A DNA stretch of 64,000 nucleotides from CBDBZX01 sp965213645 (GCA_965213645.1 CBDBZX010000004.1:372001-436000); one strand, 5' to 3'. Positions 33,122 through 42,503 are shown, numbered from the stretch's first letter. The notes: generated from the letters alone by a model not told the origin. Program-made: numbers and translations.

Positions 33122-33541
33122 TTAGAGCAGTTCACCCTCTTCGAAGAAAATTCCGATTTCGCGCTCCGCCGTGGCAGGTGCGTCCGAGCCGTGGACCACG
33201 TTCTCATCAATCGTCGTCGCGTAGTCGCCGCGAATTGTACCGAGTTCGGCGTCTTTGGGGTTGGTTGCGCCCATCATCTTACGCCACTCACTGATAGCAT
33301 TTTCGCCCTCGACGACCATCGCCACGACGGGGCCGCTCGTGATAAACGAGACCAAGTCCTCGAAAAAAGGTTTGCCCTCGTGCTCGCCGTAGTGCGTTTG
33401 GGCGAGTTCTTGGCTTATTTGCATGAGCTTCATGCCGACAATGGTGAAGCCTTTTTGCTCGAGCCGTTTCACCACTTCCCCTACCAGACCGCGCTTGACG
33501 CCGTCCGGTTTGACCATTGCGTAGGTGCGTTCAGTTGCCAT
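33122..33541 (-). CDS. ndk: Nucleoside diphosphate kinase
   Basis: The 139-residue enzyme has the NDK signatures: TYAMVKPDGVKRGLVGEVVKR at the start, the active-site His in NVVHGSDAPATAEREIGIFF and the conserved GATNPKDAELGTIRGDYA. It moves phosphate from ATP to other nucleoside diphosphates. I chose the ATG at 33541 because the conserved domain begins there; the longer frame to 33574 would run into a palindromic repeat. Confidence 0.97.
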   Translation of the reverse strand: MATERTYAMVKPDGVKRGLVGEVVKRLEQKGFTIVGMKLMQISQELAQTHYGEHEGKPFFEDLVSFITSGPVVAMVVEGENAISEWRKMMGATNPKDAELGTIRGDYATTIDENVVHGSDAPATAEREIGIFFEEGELL

Positions 33542-33563
33542 GAGGGGACGATAACATAGAACA

Positions 33564-33639
33564 GCAGGTATCATCTGGTCACAAACGCCCTAAGTTGCTA
33601 AGGCGTTGTCTAGCCCACACATTTAGAGATGATGCCTGC
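33564..33639. repeat. 76-bp palindromic element (reference copy)
   Basis: The ends GCAGGTATCATCT and AGATGATGCCTGC are complementary at 12 of 13 positions; inside, AACGCCCTAAG and CTAAGGCGTT also pair. It lies between ndk and the DoxX gene. A 26-base piece recurs exactly at 7112 and a diverged, interrupted copy at 32901. Confidence 0.85.
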
Positions 33640-33660
33640 GTCCTTCAAACTCACTTTCCT

Positions 33661-34092
33661 TTAGTCGCTCGCAGACGCCCTATCTTGCGTAGGCACGGAG
33701 TCGCGCTGCACCGCCGCTTCACCTGCGCCAGAGAGGAAAAGAGCGATACACGCCGCCGTCAAAATGAGGGTGAGTTCGACGCCGCCGCTCGAGGCGAAGA
33801 AGCCGTTGCTCACGTGAACGAGCAGCATGGCGACAAAGGTGATAATGCCCAAGAGCACCGCAAAGATGCGCGTGAAAAAACCCGCGATGAGCGCCGCGCC
33901 GCCGACGAGCTCAACCGCAGCAACTAAAAAGGCGGAAAAGCCCGCGAGCGGAATGCCGATTTGTCCGAAAAAGCCAGCAACGCCACCCACACCTGTAATG
34001 AAAAACTTGTCAATGCCGTGCGCCAAAAAGACGATGCCCACTACCACGCGCAAAACCGTCAAACCCCAACCTGAAACCGCGATACTTGCCAC
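33661..34092 (-). CDS. DoxX family membrane protein
   Basis: The 143-residue protein has four membrane segments and the DoxX pattern: GLTVLRVVVGIVFLAHGIDKFF, then GVAGFFGQIGIPLAGFSAFLVAAVELVGGAALIAGFFTRI. DoxX proteins are found in respiratory and redox contexts but have no firm general function. Translation starts at a GTG after AAAGAGGT. Confidence 0.9.
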   Translation of the reverse strand: MASIAVSGWGLTVLRVVVGIVFLAHGIDKFFITGVGGVAGFFGQIGIPLAGFSAFLVAAVELVGGAALIAGFFTRIFAVLLGIITFVAMLLVHVSNGFFASSGGVELTLILTAACIALFLSGAGEAAVQRDSVPTQDRASASD

Positions 34093-34192
34093 TTTTTACC
34101 TCTTTCTCGAATGGTCTACTACCCACTATAGATTTTAGAGTGAAAGATGCGAGAAGGTATGTAGTCAGTTTTACGAACCTCTCTCGTTCGCG

Positions 34193-34699
34193 TCAGTTTT
34201 TTGAAAGGCGAGCGATAGTGCCCAATTGCTCCAAGTGGTTGAGATCGTGTCCCGCTAAAAGGTGAACCATCGCGTCTACTGTATCTACGCCCGCAAAGGG
34301 ATAATCCACCTGCTTGTTCCAGTCTATCAGCTCAAAGGTGGTAAAAAGCGCCAAGTTCCAAGCGCGAAGGGCGCGGAAGGTCTCAACGGCTAGGGAGGGC
34401 TCGAGCTTTGCGTACCGCTTTGCCCACTTGTCTTGGTCAAAAGACTGCGGTTTGTAATTCTCTTCAGCTAAGGCTTGCCGAAAGCGAAAGCCTAACCCAA
34501 GTTCCACATCGGCTAAGTGCGCGATGATTTCCCTTGCGTTCCACTTACCAGGTGCGTACGAACGCTCCAAATCATCTTCTCCAAAGGCTTCGTAGAGTTC
34601 TTCGATGCGTTGCGGTGTCTTTTCGAGCACAGTGAGAGGTTCACGGTCGCCGAGCGTGCTGAAAAGGCGTTCGACATAGGGGTCTAAGGAATCGTTCAC
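34193..34699 (-). CDS. DinB-family protein
   Basis: The 168-residue protein matches the DinB/YfiT-like four-helix bundle: KTPQRIEELYEAFGEDDLERSYAPGKWNAREIIAHLADVELGLGFR carries the first His, and the C-terminal HLLAGHDLNHLEQLGTI carries the pair of His ligands. Members bind a divalent metal and several are thiol transferases; the substrate here is unknown. The family is expanded in Deinococcus. TAAACT lies 6 bases before a GTG start. Confidence 0.88.
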   Translation of the reverse strand: MNDSLDPYVERLFSTLGDREPLTVLEKTPQRIEELYEAFGEDDLERSYAPGKWNAREIIAHLADVELGLGFRFRQALAEENYKPQSFDQDKWAKRYAKLEPSLAVETFRALRAWNLALFTTFELIDWNKQVDYPFAGVDTVDAMVHLLAGHDLNHLEQLGTIARLSKN

Positions 34700-34862
34700 C
34701 CTTTCAGTTTAAAGAAGTCGTACGTGAGGTTTGGTCTCAAGCTTTCATAAAGCGAGAAGAGGTTGCGAACGCTTTTCCTGACGCGCTGAAATCCAGTCGA
34801 GCCGGACGAACGGTGCTGACTGGCTGACGAGCTAATTCACTAGCCAGCGCTATAGTAGCGAA

Positions 34863-35198
34863 ATGGACAACACCCAAGAAGTACCAAAAATTGACGTGTT
34901 AGAAGCTAAGCGCCGCGTGGACGAAGGCGCATTTTTTATCGACGTGCGCGAGCAAAACGAGTACGACGAGGAGCACATCCCCGGCGCGAAGCTCGTGCCC
35001 TTGTCCGAATTCACACGCCGCTACGAAGATGACCTCCCTTCTGACAAAAGCGAAGAGGTCGTGGTGCATTGCCGCAGCGGGGCGCGGAGCGCTCAAGCGG
35101 TCGAATTTCTCAACCGGAACGGCTACAACGCTGTCAATGTCGAGGGCGGCATCCTCGCGTGGAAGGGCGCGGAGCTGCCTACTGAGAAGTCAGATTAA
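34863..35198 (+). CDS. Rhodanese-like sulfurtransferase domain protein
   Basis: The 111-residue single-domain rhodanese contains FIDVREQNEYDEEHIPGAKLVPLSEF and the active loop CRSGARS with the catalytic Cys, ending with VNVEGGILAWKGAELP. Such proteins carry sulfur as a persulfide. TATAGT lies 6 bases before the ATG, which fits a leaderless transcript. A miniature element starts 6 bases after the stop. Confidence 0.93.
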   Translation: MDNTQEVPKIDVLEAKRRVDEGAFFIDVREQNEYDEEHIPGAKLVPLSEFTRRYEDDLPSDKSEEVVVHCRSGARSAQAVEFLNRNGYNAVNVEGGILAWKGAELPTEKSD

Positions 35199-35203
35199 AT
35201 AAG

Positions 35204-35490
35204 GCGTTAAGTAAAAACCAATCATGTCATTCTGACCCTAAGGTACGAAGGGGAAGAATCTCTGCATTCGCCTTCTTCCCTAGTTGGGATTGCAGGTTAT
35301 GAAGTTTTGGCAGTAGCCAATTACAAGGTTTTAGCGTAGCTAATTACAAAGTTTTGGCATAGACAATTACAAAGTTTTAGCGTAGCTAAACGAGACCCTT
35401 CACAGCCTGTTCCTTCGAATCCCAAGGCTTCGCCATACTTCGTGAACAGGACATGCCTGAGCAGGGTCGAAGGATTCAGGGTGATAGAAC
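35204..35490. mobile_element. Miniature palindromic element, copy 2 (expanded)
   Basis: Its left end GCGTTAAGTAAAAACC and following CATGTCATTCTGA match the other copies; the right part has GGTCGAAGGATTCAGGGTGA. The centre holds three to four tandem units of about 27 bases with the words AATTACAAAGTTTTGGC and GTAGCTAA, making it the longest copy. It fills the gap between the rhodanese and the HD-GYP regulator and reaches that gene's stop codon. Confidence 0.75.
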
Positions 35491-35493
35491 CTG

Positions 35494-36546
35494 TCAAGCA
35501 GCGTCCTGCATCGTCGCGACAATTTCGCCACGCTCTAAAAGACTCATAAAGGCGTCTACCACAGCGGGGTCAAACTGCTTACCTCTCTGCGATTCGATCT
35601 CTGCGACGGCGTCGGGTACGCTCCACGCCTTGCGGTGAATACGGTCGTGGGTCAGCGCGTCAAAGGTGTCGGCAACCGCCATGATGCGCCCTTCGATGGG
35701 GATTTTCTGACCTTGTAAGCCCTGCGGATAACCCGAGCCGTCGAAACGCTCGTGATGATTCAAAGCGATGAGTTCGGCGAGCTTCATCAGTGGCGACTGT
35801 CCACCCGAGAGGAGCCGCGCCCCAACCGTTGTGTGCGTTTTGACGACGCTGAATTCTTCCGAGGTGAGCTTGGTGGGTTTGAGCAAGATGCCGTCGGGGA
35901 TGGCGATTTTGCCGACGTCGTGAAGCCTGGCTGCGCGCAGCAGCATGTCGGCGTGTTCCTCCTCCAACCCCAACTCCCGCGCTAACAGCGAACAGGTGTG
36001 CGCGACGCGCCACGTGTGCTCGCCCGTCTCCTCGTCGCGGTATTCGGCAGCTTTGGCGAGACGCACGAGCATCTCGATCTGTGCGCCCTCCAACTGCTGC
36101 GTCCTCTGTGCGACCTGCTTCTCCAAGCGCTCGTTCTGCTGCTGCAACTGCTTGTGAAAGTAACGCGCCTCTAAGAGGTTGCGCACGCGCAGCACCACCT
36201 CAGCGCTGTCAAAAGGTTTGGGGAGAAAGTCCCGCGCCCCCTCGCTCAGCGCCCGCTGCCGATTTTCCGGGCGGTCGTCGGCGGTGAGCATCAAAACGGG
36301 GAGGTAGTTGGGCGCTTCTAGGTACGGCGCGAGTTCCTCTAAAATCGCAAAGCCGTCTTTTTGCGGCATGTGCAGGTCTAAGAGGATCAAGTCGGGCTGA
36401 GTGGCGAGGAAGTGCTCGACGATTTTGCTCGAGTTGCGCAGCGCCGTAAACTGCGTAAAGCCCGAGCGCTGCAAGATGCCTTTGAGAAGTAGAACGTTGA
36501 CTTCTTCGTCATCGACAATCAGGATTTTCATAAACTGGAGGTCCAT
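35494..36546 (-). CDS. Response regulator with HD-GYP phosphodiesterase domain
   Basis: The 350-residue protein has a receiver domain (KILIVDDEEVNVLLLKGIL; phospho-acceptor Asp in LILLDLHMPQKDG; Lys in FLPKPF), a coiled-coil linker, and an HD-GYP domain with HDVGKIAIP and HHERFDGSGYP. HD-GYP enzymes hydrolyse cyclic-di-GMP, so phosphorylation probably controls turnover. No histidine kinase is adjacent. I prefer the ATG at 36546, with TACAAT 9 bases upstream; the next Met at 36531 is the alternative. Its last codons lie at the end of a miniature element. Confidence 0.92.
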   Translation of the reverse strand: MDLQFMKILIVDDEEVNVLLLKGILQRSGFTQFTALRNSSKIVEHFLATQPDLILLDLHMPQKDGFAILEELAPYLEAPNYLPVLMLTADDRPENRQRALSEGARDFLPKPFDSAEVVLRVRNLLEARYFHKQLQQQNERLEKQVAQRTQQLEGAQIEMLVRLAKAAEYRDEETGEHTWRVAHTCSLLARELGLEEEHADMLLRAARLHDVGKIAIPDGILLKPTKLTSEEFSVVKTHTTVGARLLSGGQSPLMKLAELIALNHHERFDGSGYPQGLQGQKIPIEGRIMAVADTFDALTHDRIHRKAWSVPDAVAEIESQRGKQFDPAVVDAFMSLLERGEIVATMQDAA

Positions 36547-36643
36547 ATAGAGCGTATTGTAGTCACGCACGGCGTCTCTATGAGGTGAATTTTCGTGTCC
36601 CTTAGGGATGAGTGGAATCTGTTACAGGTAGGCTGGGAGAATT

Positions 36644-37213
36644 ATGGTGTATCTCGAGTCCAGTCAAAATATCTTAGCAAAACAACTCACGGGATTCTTT
36701 GTCGGCTGGCCTCAGTCGCCTTCGGAAGAGAGGTTGCTCGAGCTTCTGCACAAGAGTGACTATATCGTTTTTGCGTTTGACGAGAAGTCGGACAAGGTCG
36801 TCGGTTTCGTTACCGCGATTTCAGATAGGATTCTTTCGGCTTATATTCCGCTGCTCGAGGTTCTCTCCAATTACCAAAGAAGAGGTATCGGTACTGAATA
36901 CACTGTCAATTAAAAAATGAGTGATGTCATTCTGAGCGGAGCGAAGCGGAGTCGAAGAATCTCTGACCTTGCTGACTCCTCTGATTGAGATTGAAAGACG
37001 AGACCCCTCGACTTCGCTCGGGGTGACAACAGTGTCGCAGGATTTAGTTGACGCTGTACTGAACTTGTGCGCCAGATGTTGGACAAACTCAGCCATCTCT
37101 ATATGATCGACCTCTTGTGTGACGAAAACCTGCAACCATTTTATGAGCGATTGGGGATGGTGCGCTCAAAAGGAATGATGGTGCGCAATTACGCACGTCA
37201 ATTAGGCAAGTAA
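36644..37213 (+). pseudogene. GNAT acetyltransferase gene split by a miniature element
   Basis: The first 85 codons (36644-36898) end in the acetyl-CoA motif NYQRRGIGTE, then the reading frame enters a repeat and stops. Removing 36899-37055 plus one copy of the 8-bp duplication GTACTGAA restores an uninterrupted frame: LVRQMLDKLSHLYMIDLL, then DENLQPFYERLGM, ending at 37213. The rebuilt protein has 134 residues, the usual GNAT size. The gene is therefore a recent insertion mutant; the truncated ORF of 89 codons is unlikely to be active because it lacks half of the acetyl-CoA fold. Confidence 0.93.
36899..37055. mobile_element. Miniature element, copy 3, inside the GNAT gene
   Basis: This 157-bp element is flanked by GTACTGAA at 36891-36898 and 37056-37063, a target duplication. 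Its two ends are related inverted repeats: CTGTCAATTAAA on the left, and TTTAGTTGACGC on the right. It encodes nothing, so it would depend on a transposase made elsewhere. Confidence 0.9.
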
Positions 37214-37215
37214 AA

Positions 37216-37243
37216 GACCTCTTCCCTTTTACGAGAAGAGGTC
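37216..37243. terminator. Bidirectional terminator between GNAT pseudogene and nuoN
   Basis: GACCTCTTC and GAAGAGGTC pair perfectly around a 10-base loop and are flanked by A-rich and T-rich runs in both directions. Confidence 0.75.
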
Positions 37244-37259
37244 AAATGAATTAAGAGTT

Positions 37260-38711
37260 TTAGAGTCCTGCGATAAGCTGCCGCCCTGCGCTGAGCAGCC
37301 CGTACCACCAACCGGGTAGGAGGCCAAGTGCCACCGTCCCAAACGCCGCCACACCAATCGCAACACCTGTGGCGCGGCTGCGAATGTCAAGCGGTTCGTA
37401 CTCCACTTCGCGGAAGTACATGTAGGCAATCACGCGGAAGTAATACACCACCGCCACAATGCTCGTGAGGATACCGATAACCGCAAGAGAGATGTACTCC
37501 GCCTGAATCGCCGCTTGAAAGACCAAAATCTTACCCATGAAGCCCGCAAAGGGCGGAATCCCCGCTAAGCTGAGCAAAAAGAGCGTCATCATCGCGGCGA
37601 GCCAGGGGCGTTTTTGTCCGAGACCTGCAAAGCGCTCTAAGTCGTCGCCGTGGTCGTTCTTGTCGCTAATCATCGTCAAGACAGCGAACGCACCCGCGTT
37701 CATCAGGGTGTAGGCGGTCAAGTACCAGATTAAAGCCTGTGTGCCGACCTCATTCGCGGCTAGAACGCCGAGTCCTAAATAACCCGCGTGCGCAACGGCA
37801 GAGTACGCCAGAAGCCGCTTCACACTCCGCTGCAAGAGCGCTGCCAAATTACCGACGATGAGCGTGAGCGCCACAAGCACGACAAAGCTCTGCGTGACGA
37901 TTACGCCCAGGTCAGGATAGATGAGCGTGAAGACGCGCACCAAGCCTGCGAACGCCGCCGCTTTCACGACGATACTCATGAACGCAGTCACCGAGGTGGG
38001 TGCACCTGTGTAGGCGTCGGGCGACCACTGGTGGAAGGGCGCTAAAGCAGCTTTGAAGCCTAAGCCGCCTAAGATGAACACACCACCGAGTGTCGCGAGT
38101 AGTCCTTGACCAAAGCCTTCCGCCGAGAGCGCTTCCGCGATACCGAAGTACGTAAACTGCCCCGTCGCACCGTACATCAGCGCGATGCCGTAAATGAGGA
38201 AGGCTGAAGCGAACGCACCCAAGAGGAAATACTTCATCCCCGCCTCTTCGGATTCCCTTGCATTCTGCCGCCACGCCGAGAGAACGTAGACGGCTAGGGA
38301 CATGATTTCTAGTCCGAGCACCAGCACGATGAGGTCGCCCGCCGCCACCATAATCATCGCGCCCGTCGCGCTCAGCAGGATGAGCGGATAATATTCGGGA
38401 TGCCCGAGTTCGGTGCGCTTGAGGTAATCGTAGGAAATTAGAATGGCGAGCGCCGTGCCGAGGATAATCACGAAGTTAAGCGCCAGCGCAGGGCGGTCCG
38501 CCAAGTAGCGGAAGCCGAACGAGCCGAGTTGATCTGCGCTGCTCTGAACGAAAAGCTGTGCATTAAAACCCGCCGCAACCGCTAAACCGACGAGGCTCAA
38601 GATAGCGGTGGGCTTGCTGCTCTTCTGAGACAAAGCGAACAATACACCGGTAGAAGCGGTGACGAGAAGCGCGATAGGCGGCGTGAAGTTGAGCCAGTTG
38701 ATGTCTAGCAT
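37260..38711 (-). CDS. nuoN: NADH-quinone oxidoreductase subunit N
   Basis: The 483-residue antiporter-like membrane subunit of complex I has about 14 transmembrane helices and the proton_antipo domain, e.g. EAGMKYFLLGAFASAFLIYG, FKAALAPFHQWSPDAYTGAP and VKRLLAYSAVAHAGYLGLG, with the conserved lysines for proton pumping. It is the last gene of the operon; its start overlaps the nuoM stop by one base and a bidirectional terminator follows. Confidence 0.97.
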   Translation of the reverse strand: MLDINWLNFTPPIALLVTASTGVLFALSQKSSKPTAILSLVGLAVAAGFNAQLFVQSSADQLGSFGFRYLADRPALALNFVIILGTALAILISYDYLKRTELGHPEYYPLILLSATGAMIMVAAGDLIVLVLGLEIMSLAVYVLSAWRQNARESEEAGMKYFLLGAFASAFLIYGIALMYGATGQFTYFGIAEALSAEGFGQGLLATLGGVFILGGLGFKAALAPFHQWSPDAYTGAPTSVTAFMSIVVKAAAFAGLVRVFTLIYPDLGVIVTQSFVVLVALTLIVGNLAALLQRSVKRLLAYSAVAHAGYLGLGVLAANEVGTQALIWYLTAYTLMNAGAFAVLTMISDKNDHGDDLERFAGLGQKRPWLAAMMTLFLLSLAGIPPFAGFMGKILVFQAAIQAEYISLAVIGILTSIVAVVYYFRVIAYMYFREVEYEPLDIRSRATGVAIGVAAFGTVALGLLPGWWYGLLSAGRQLIAGL

Positions 38712-40204
38712 TAGTCTTGACCTCTTTGTGCGTCTTCTTGGAGGACAAGCTCGAGCCTCTCCCCTTCAGCGTTGACTCGCTGCTGCGTTTCCAACTGCGT
38801 CAAGACGATCTGAGACTGCCGCTCAATCCTATCTAACTGTGGCTGCGGCGTCAGACCGAGCCAGACGATGCCCGCTAAGAGGGGGGCAAGCATGAGAAGC
38901 TCGAGCCGCCCCATATCCGCCACCTCACCCTTTTGCTCACCCTGGTAAAGCCGCTGATACATATTCACGCCGTAGACACCCGCCGCAATCACCGCGAGCG
39001 TCGCGAAGCCCGCGATGTAAGGCGCGGTCTGGAACGCGCCCATGAGCGCCATGAATTCACCGGGGAAGTTGCCCAAACCCGGCACGCCGATACTCGCGAA
39101 CATCACGAAGAGCGTAATCGCCGCCAGCGCGGGCGCACCTTTCGCAAGCCCGCCGTAGTCGTCAAGCTCGAATGAGCCGCGCCGCTCATAGAGCATCCCA
39201 CTGAGGAGGAAGAGCCCGCCCGTCGAAACCATCTGCGCGGCGAGGAGATAGATTGCGCCGTTCAACCCGGCGATATTCAGACCGAAAATGCCGACTCCGA
39301 CGATGCCCATGTGTGAAAGTGAAGCGTAGGCGAGAAGCCGCTTGAGGTTCGTTTGCGCTGTCGCGATCATCGCCGCGTAGAGCGCTGTGAACGCCGCCAC
39401 CGCTACGAGAACCGGTGAAGCTGCCGCCGCTGCGTCAGGAAGAAGAGGTAGCGCAAAGGCGAAGAAGCCCCAGCCGCCGACCTTATACAAAGTCCCCGCC
39501 ACGTCCGCCGCGCCCGAGGGGTGATTCTGTTCATGGAAGTGTGGGAGCCAGGCGTGAAGCGGCCACAGCGGATGCTTCACCGCGAACGCCAGCGCAAAGC
39601 CGATGAAGAGCCAGAGCTGCGTGAAGAAAGGAAGCTGCGGCGTCGCCGCCAAAAGGTCCACCATGCGAAAGCTTGCCGCACCCGAAATCGGACGGAGCGC
39701 GAGGATGGCAACGAGCATCAGAAACGAGCCTGCAACGGCGTAAGTTAGATATTTGAGGGCGGCTTGCTGACGGCGCTCTAAGCCCCACCCGCCTAACATC
39801 AGCACACTCGGAATCAAGGTCGCTTCCCAGAAGATGTAGTAGAGAACCAAATCTTGCGCCATGAAAATACCGTTCAGCCCGGTCTGCATCGCGAGGAGCA
39901 GGGCGACGAACGCGCCCGGGCGCTCTTCGACTTTCGCGGCTGCGTAGAAAGAGGTCGGAATCATCACCAGCGAGGCGACGAGCACGAGGACGCTACCTGC
40001 ACCCGCCGGACTCACCGAGAAGTAAATGCCCAAACTCTCGAACCAGGGAACCTCGATGCCGGAGGCGCTAGGTAAAAGCATCGCCACGGCAAAGGTTGCC
40101 AGACCACCGAGCAAAACAGCGATTCGCCGCCCGCGACCTGAAATGACGAGTGCAAGCAGCCCAGTTAGAAGAGGTAGAAAAAGAACCAGTAAGGTCAGAA
40201 TCAT
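38711..40204 (-). CDS. nuoM: NADH-quinone oxidoreductase subunit M
   Basis: The 497-residue antiporter-like subunit shows YYIFWEATLIPSVLMLGGWG with the conserved Glu, FAVKHPLWPLHAWLPHFHEQNHPSGA with Lys and His, and LKRLLAYASLSHMGIVGVG. It forms part of the proton-pumping membrane arm. It overlaps nuoL by 4 bases and nuoN by one. The C-terminal tail of about 40 residues (LDRIERQSQIVLTQLETQQ) is a soluble helix longer than usual. Confidence 0.97.
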   Translation of the reverse strand: MILTLLVLFLPLLTGLLALVISGRGRRIAVLLGGLATFAVAMLLPSASGIEVPWFESLGIYFSVSPAGAGSVLVLVASLVMIPTSFYAAAKVEERPGAFVALLLAMQTGLNGIFMAQDLVLYYIFWEATLIPSVLMLGGWGLERRQQAALKYLTYAVAGSFLMLVAILALRPISGAASFRMVDLLAATPQLPFFTQLWLFIGFALAFAVKHPLWPLHAWLPHFHEQNHPSGAADVAGTLYKVGGWGFFAFALPLLPDAAAAASPVLVAVAAFTALYAAMIATAQTNLKRLLAYASLSHMGIVGVGIFGLNIAGLNGAIYLLAAQMVSTGGLFLLSGMLYERRGSFELDDYGGLAKGAPALAAITLFVMFASIGVPGLGNFPGEFMALMGAFQTAPYIAGFATLAVIAAGVYGVNMYQRLYQGEQKGEVADMGRLELLMLAPLLAGIVWLGLTPQPQLDRIERQSQIVLTQLETQQRVNAEGERLELVLQEDAQRGQD

Positions 40205-42186
40205 AGAACCACTCCACCAAAGGCGACGAGTAAGATGAGTGTCGCCAATCCTAAGAGCATGAGGAGCGCGTAGGCGCGGACGTAGCCAGATTGGAGAAGA
40301 CCGACAGCCCTCGCCAAAATCCCCACTCCTACGTAGGTTCCGTTCAAACCTTTATCCACCACTTCCGTATCGCCAACCGCCAGACCTCTCGCCGCCCCTT
40401 CGCCTGTACGAACAAAGACCGCCCGGTAGAGCGCGTCGAAGCCTGCGCCGTTTTGTGAAAAGCGGTGGAGTGCGCCGAAGAGACCTTTGCTCGAGCGCTC
40501 CTCCGACACGCCGTTGCCGACGCCGTACATGAGGTAGCCGACGAGCAGACCGACGCTCGCCGACGCGACGGATAAGCCGACGAGAATCCATTCAATCGTC
40601 AAAGGCGGGTGGTTGAAGGAGACGGGATGTCCGGTGCTGTGCTCGAGCCACGGCGCAATCAGGTTCGGAAAGGCAAACTCCGGCAAGCCGATGTAGCCGA
40701 TACCGATGCTGAAGAGCGCTAGGATCACGAGCGGCGTGGTCATCGTGCGGGGCGACTCGTGCAGGTGTTCTTTCGCCTCACCGGTCAGCCGCTCCTCACC
40801 CGCGAACACGCGGTAGTACCAGCGGAAGATGTAGAACGCGGTCATTCCTTCTGTCACAAGCAAGATGCTGTACAAGATGAGGCTGCCGTAACCTTCTAAG
40901 AGCTGTGTGTTGTAGGTGTGGGCAAGAATCGCATCCTTACTAAAGAAGCCTGCTAGAAAGGGCACGCCCGCAATCGTCAAGGTGGCGATTAAAGAGGTTG
41001 TTCCCGTCATCTTCATATGCTTGCCCAAGCCGCCCATCTTACGGATGTCTTGCTCGCCGCCCAGCGCGTGGATGACCGAGCCCGCACTGAGGAAGAGCAG
41101 CGCCTTGAAAAATGCGTGCGTCACGACGTGAAAGATGCCCGCCCAGTACGCGCCCACGCCCACTGCCACAAACATAAAGCCGAGCTGTGACACGGTGGAA
41201 TACGCGAGTATCTTTTTAATATCCGTTTGCGAAAGCGCTGCGAACGCCGCCACGAACGCCGTAATCACCCCGACCCACGCCACCGCCGACGACGCGACAG
41301 GTGACGCCGCAAAAAGAGGTGCCGCCCTCGCAATGAGGTACACGCCCGCCGTGACCATCGTCGCCGCGTGGATGAGCGCCGAGACGGGCGTCGGTCCTGC
41401 CATCGCGTCGGGCAGCCAGACCTGCAAGGGAAGCTGCGCCGACTTACCGCACGCCGCGATGAGGTAGAGCACGCCGAGTAGCGTGATGAGCGCAGAGCCC
41501 GCGAGGAGCCCGCCGCCGATACCCGACACAGCCTCGTTGACTGCCGCAATATTCAGTGTGCCAAAGATAGCAACCGTCAAGAACATCGCCAGCAAAAAGC
41601 CTACGTCGCCGATACGGTTGACGATGAACGCCTTCCGCGCCGCGTCTGCGTTGAGCCTATCCTTGTACCAAAAGCCGATGAGCAGGTACGAGCAGACCCC
41701 GACCCCTTCCCAACCGACGAACATCAGCAGGAACGAATCCGCCATCACGAGTACCAGCATCGCCGCGACGAAGAGGTTGAGCCCCGCAAAGTAGCGGCTG
41801 TACCCATTATCGCTGTGCATATAACCCGCCGAGTAAACATGAATCAGAAAGCCGACGCCCGTGATGATCATCATCAGCGTGACGCTCAGCGAGTCAATCA
41901 CGAAGCCGACGTTGAGGTCGAACCTTCCCGCCGAGAGGTAGTCCCAAAGCACGACCGAGACGCTCGGGTCTTCGCGCCCCAAAAGCCCGACGAAGGCGAT
42001 GATCGAGAGGATAAAGCTGATGCCAACCATAATCGAGGCGAACACGCCCGGTTTCGGCTCGTTCAAGCTCCGCCCGAAGAAGCCACAGACGATTGCACCT
42101 ATAAGCGGGAAAAGCGGCGCGGCGGCGGCAAGTGAGATAACATCGAGGGTAAGAACCTCCGCATTCGCAAGAGCTTCCGGCGTCAT
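40201..42186 (-). CDS. nuoL: NADH-quinone oxidoreductase subunit L
   Basis: The 661-residue distal antiporter-like subunit includes LLMFVGWEGVGVCSYLLIGFW, KSAQLPLQVWLPDAMAGPTPVSALIHAATMV, and ILAYSTVSQLGFMFVAVG. The C-terminal part has the long lateral helix and extra membrane segment typical of NuoL. It overlaps nuoK and nuoM by 4 bases each, so nuoK-L-M-N are translationally coupled. Confidence 0.98.
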   Translation of the reverse strand: MTPEALANAEVLTLDVISLAAAAPLFPLIGAIVCGFFGRSLNEPKPGVFASIMVGISFILSIIAFVGLLGREDPSVSVVLWDYLSAGRFDLNVGFVIDSLSVTLMMIITGVGFLIHVYSAGYMHSDNGYSRYFAGLNLFVAAMLVLVMADSFLLMFVGWEGVGVCSYLLIGFWYKDRLNADAARKAFIVNRIGDVGFLLAMFLTVAIFGTLNIAAVNEAVSGIGGGLLAGSALITLLGVLYLIAACGKSAQLPLQVWLPDAMAGPTPVSALIHAATMVTAGVYLIARAAPLFAASPVASSAVAWVGVITAFVAAFAALSQTDIKKILAYSTVSQLGFMFVAVGVGAYWAGIFHVVTHAFFKALLFLSAGSVIHALGGEQDIRKMGGLGKHMKMTGTTSLIATLTIAGVPFLAGFFSKDAILAHTYNTQLLEGYGSLILYSILLVTEGMTAFYIFRWYYRVFAGEERLTGEAKEHLHESPRTMTTPLVILALFSIGIGYIGLPEFAFPNLIAPWLEHSTGHPVSFNHPPLTIEWILVGLSVASASVGLLVGYLMYGVGNGVSEERSSKGLFGALHRFSQNGAGFDALYRAVFVRTGEGAARGLAVGDTEVVDKGLNGTYVGVGILARAVGLLQSGYVRAYALLMLLGLATLILLVAFGGVVL

Positions 42187-42503
42187 AATCTCACCTCATG
42201 GAGCGTGTCCACATCGGACGAACGGCGGTAGCGGAAAATCGCAACGAGGATGCCCAGTCCAACCGCAACCTCAGCCGCTGCGATTGCCAAGATGATAAAG
42301 ACGGCAGCTTGTCCCGACATCGCAATTTCAGCGCCCGCACCTGCCCAACCTCTTGCAAAGGCTACCAGCGCCAAATTTGCCGCGTTCAGCATCAGTTCGA
42401 CGGACAAAAAGATCATAATCGCGCTGCGGCGCGTCAACACGCCCACTGCGCCAATCGAAAAAATAACGGCGCTGAGTGCTACATAATACTCAGTAGGTAC
42501 CAT
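42183..42503 (-). CDS. nuoK: NADH-quinone oxidoreductase subunit K
   Basis: The 106-residue protein has three membrane helices and the conserved glutamates of NuoK (IFLSVELMLNAANLALVAFA and IAAAEVAVGLGILVAIFR). I chose the ATG at 42503 (VPTEYYVALSA) because AGAGGAAA lies upstream; a TTG at 42524 would place the start before the Shine-Dalgarno. A palindromic repeat separates it from nuoJ. Confidence 0.96.
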   Translation of the reverse strand: MVPTEYYVALSAVIFSIGAVGVLTRRSAIMIFLSVELMLNAANLALVAFARGWAGAGAEIAMSGQAAVFIILAIAAAEVAVGLGILVAIFRYRRSSDVDTLHEVRL

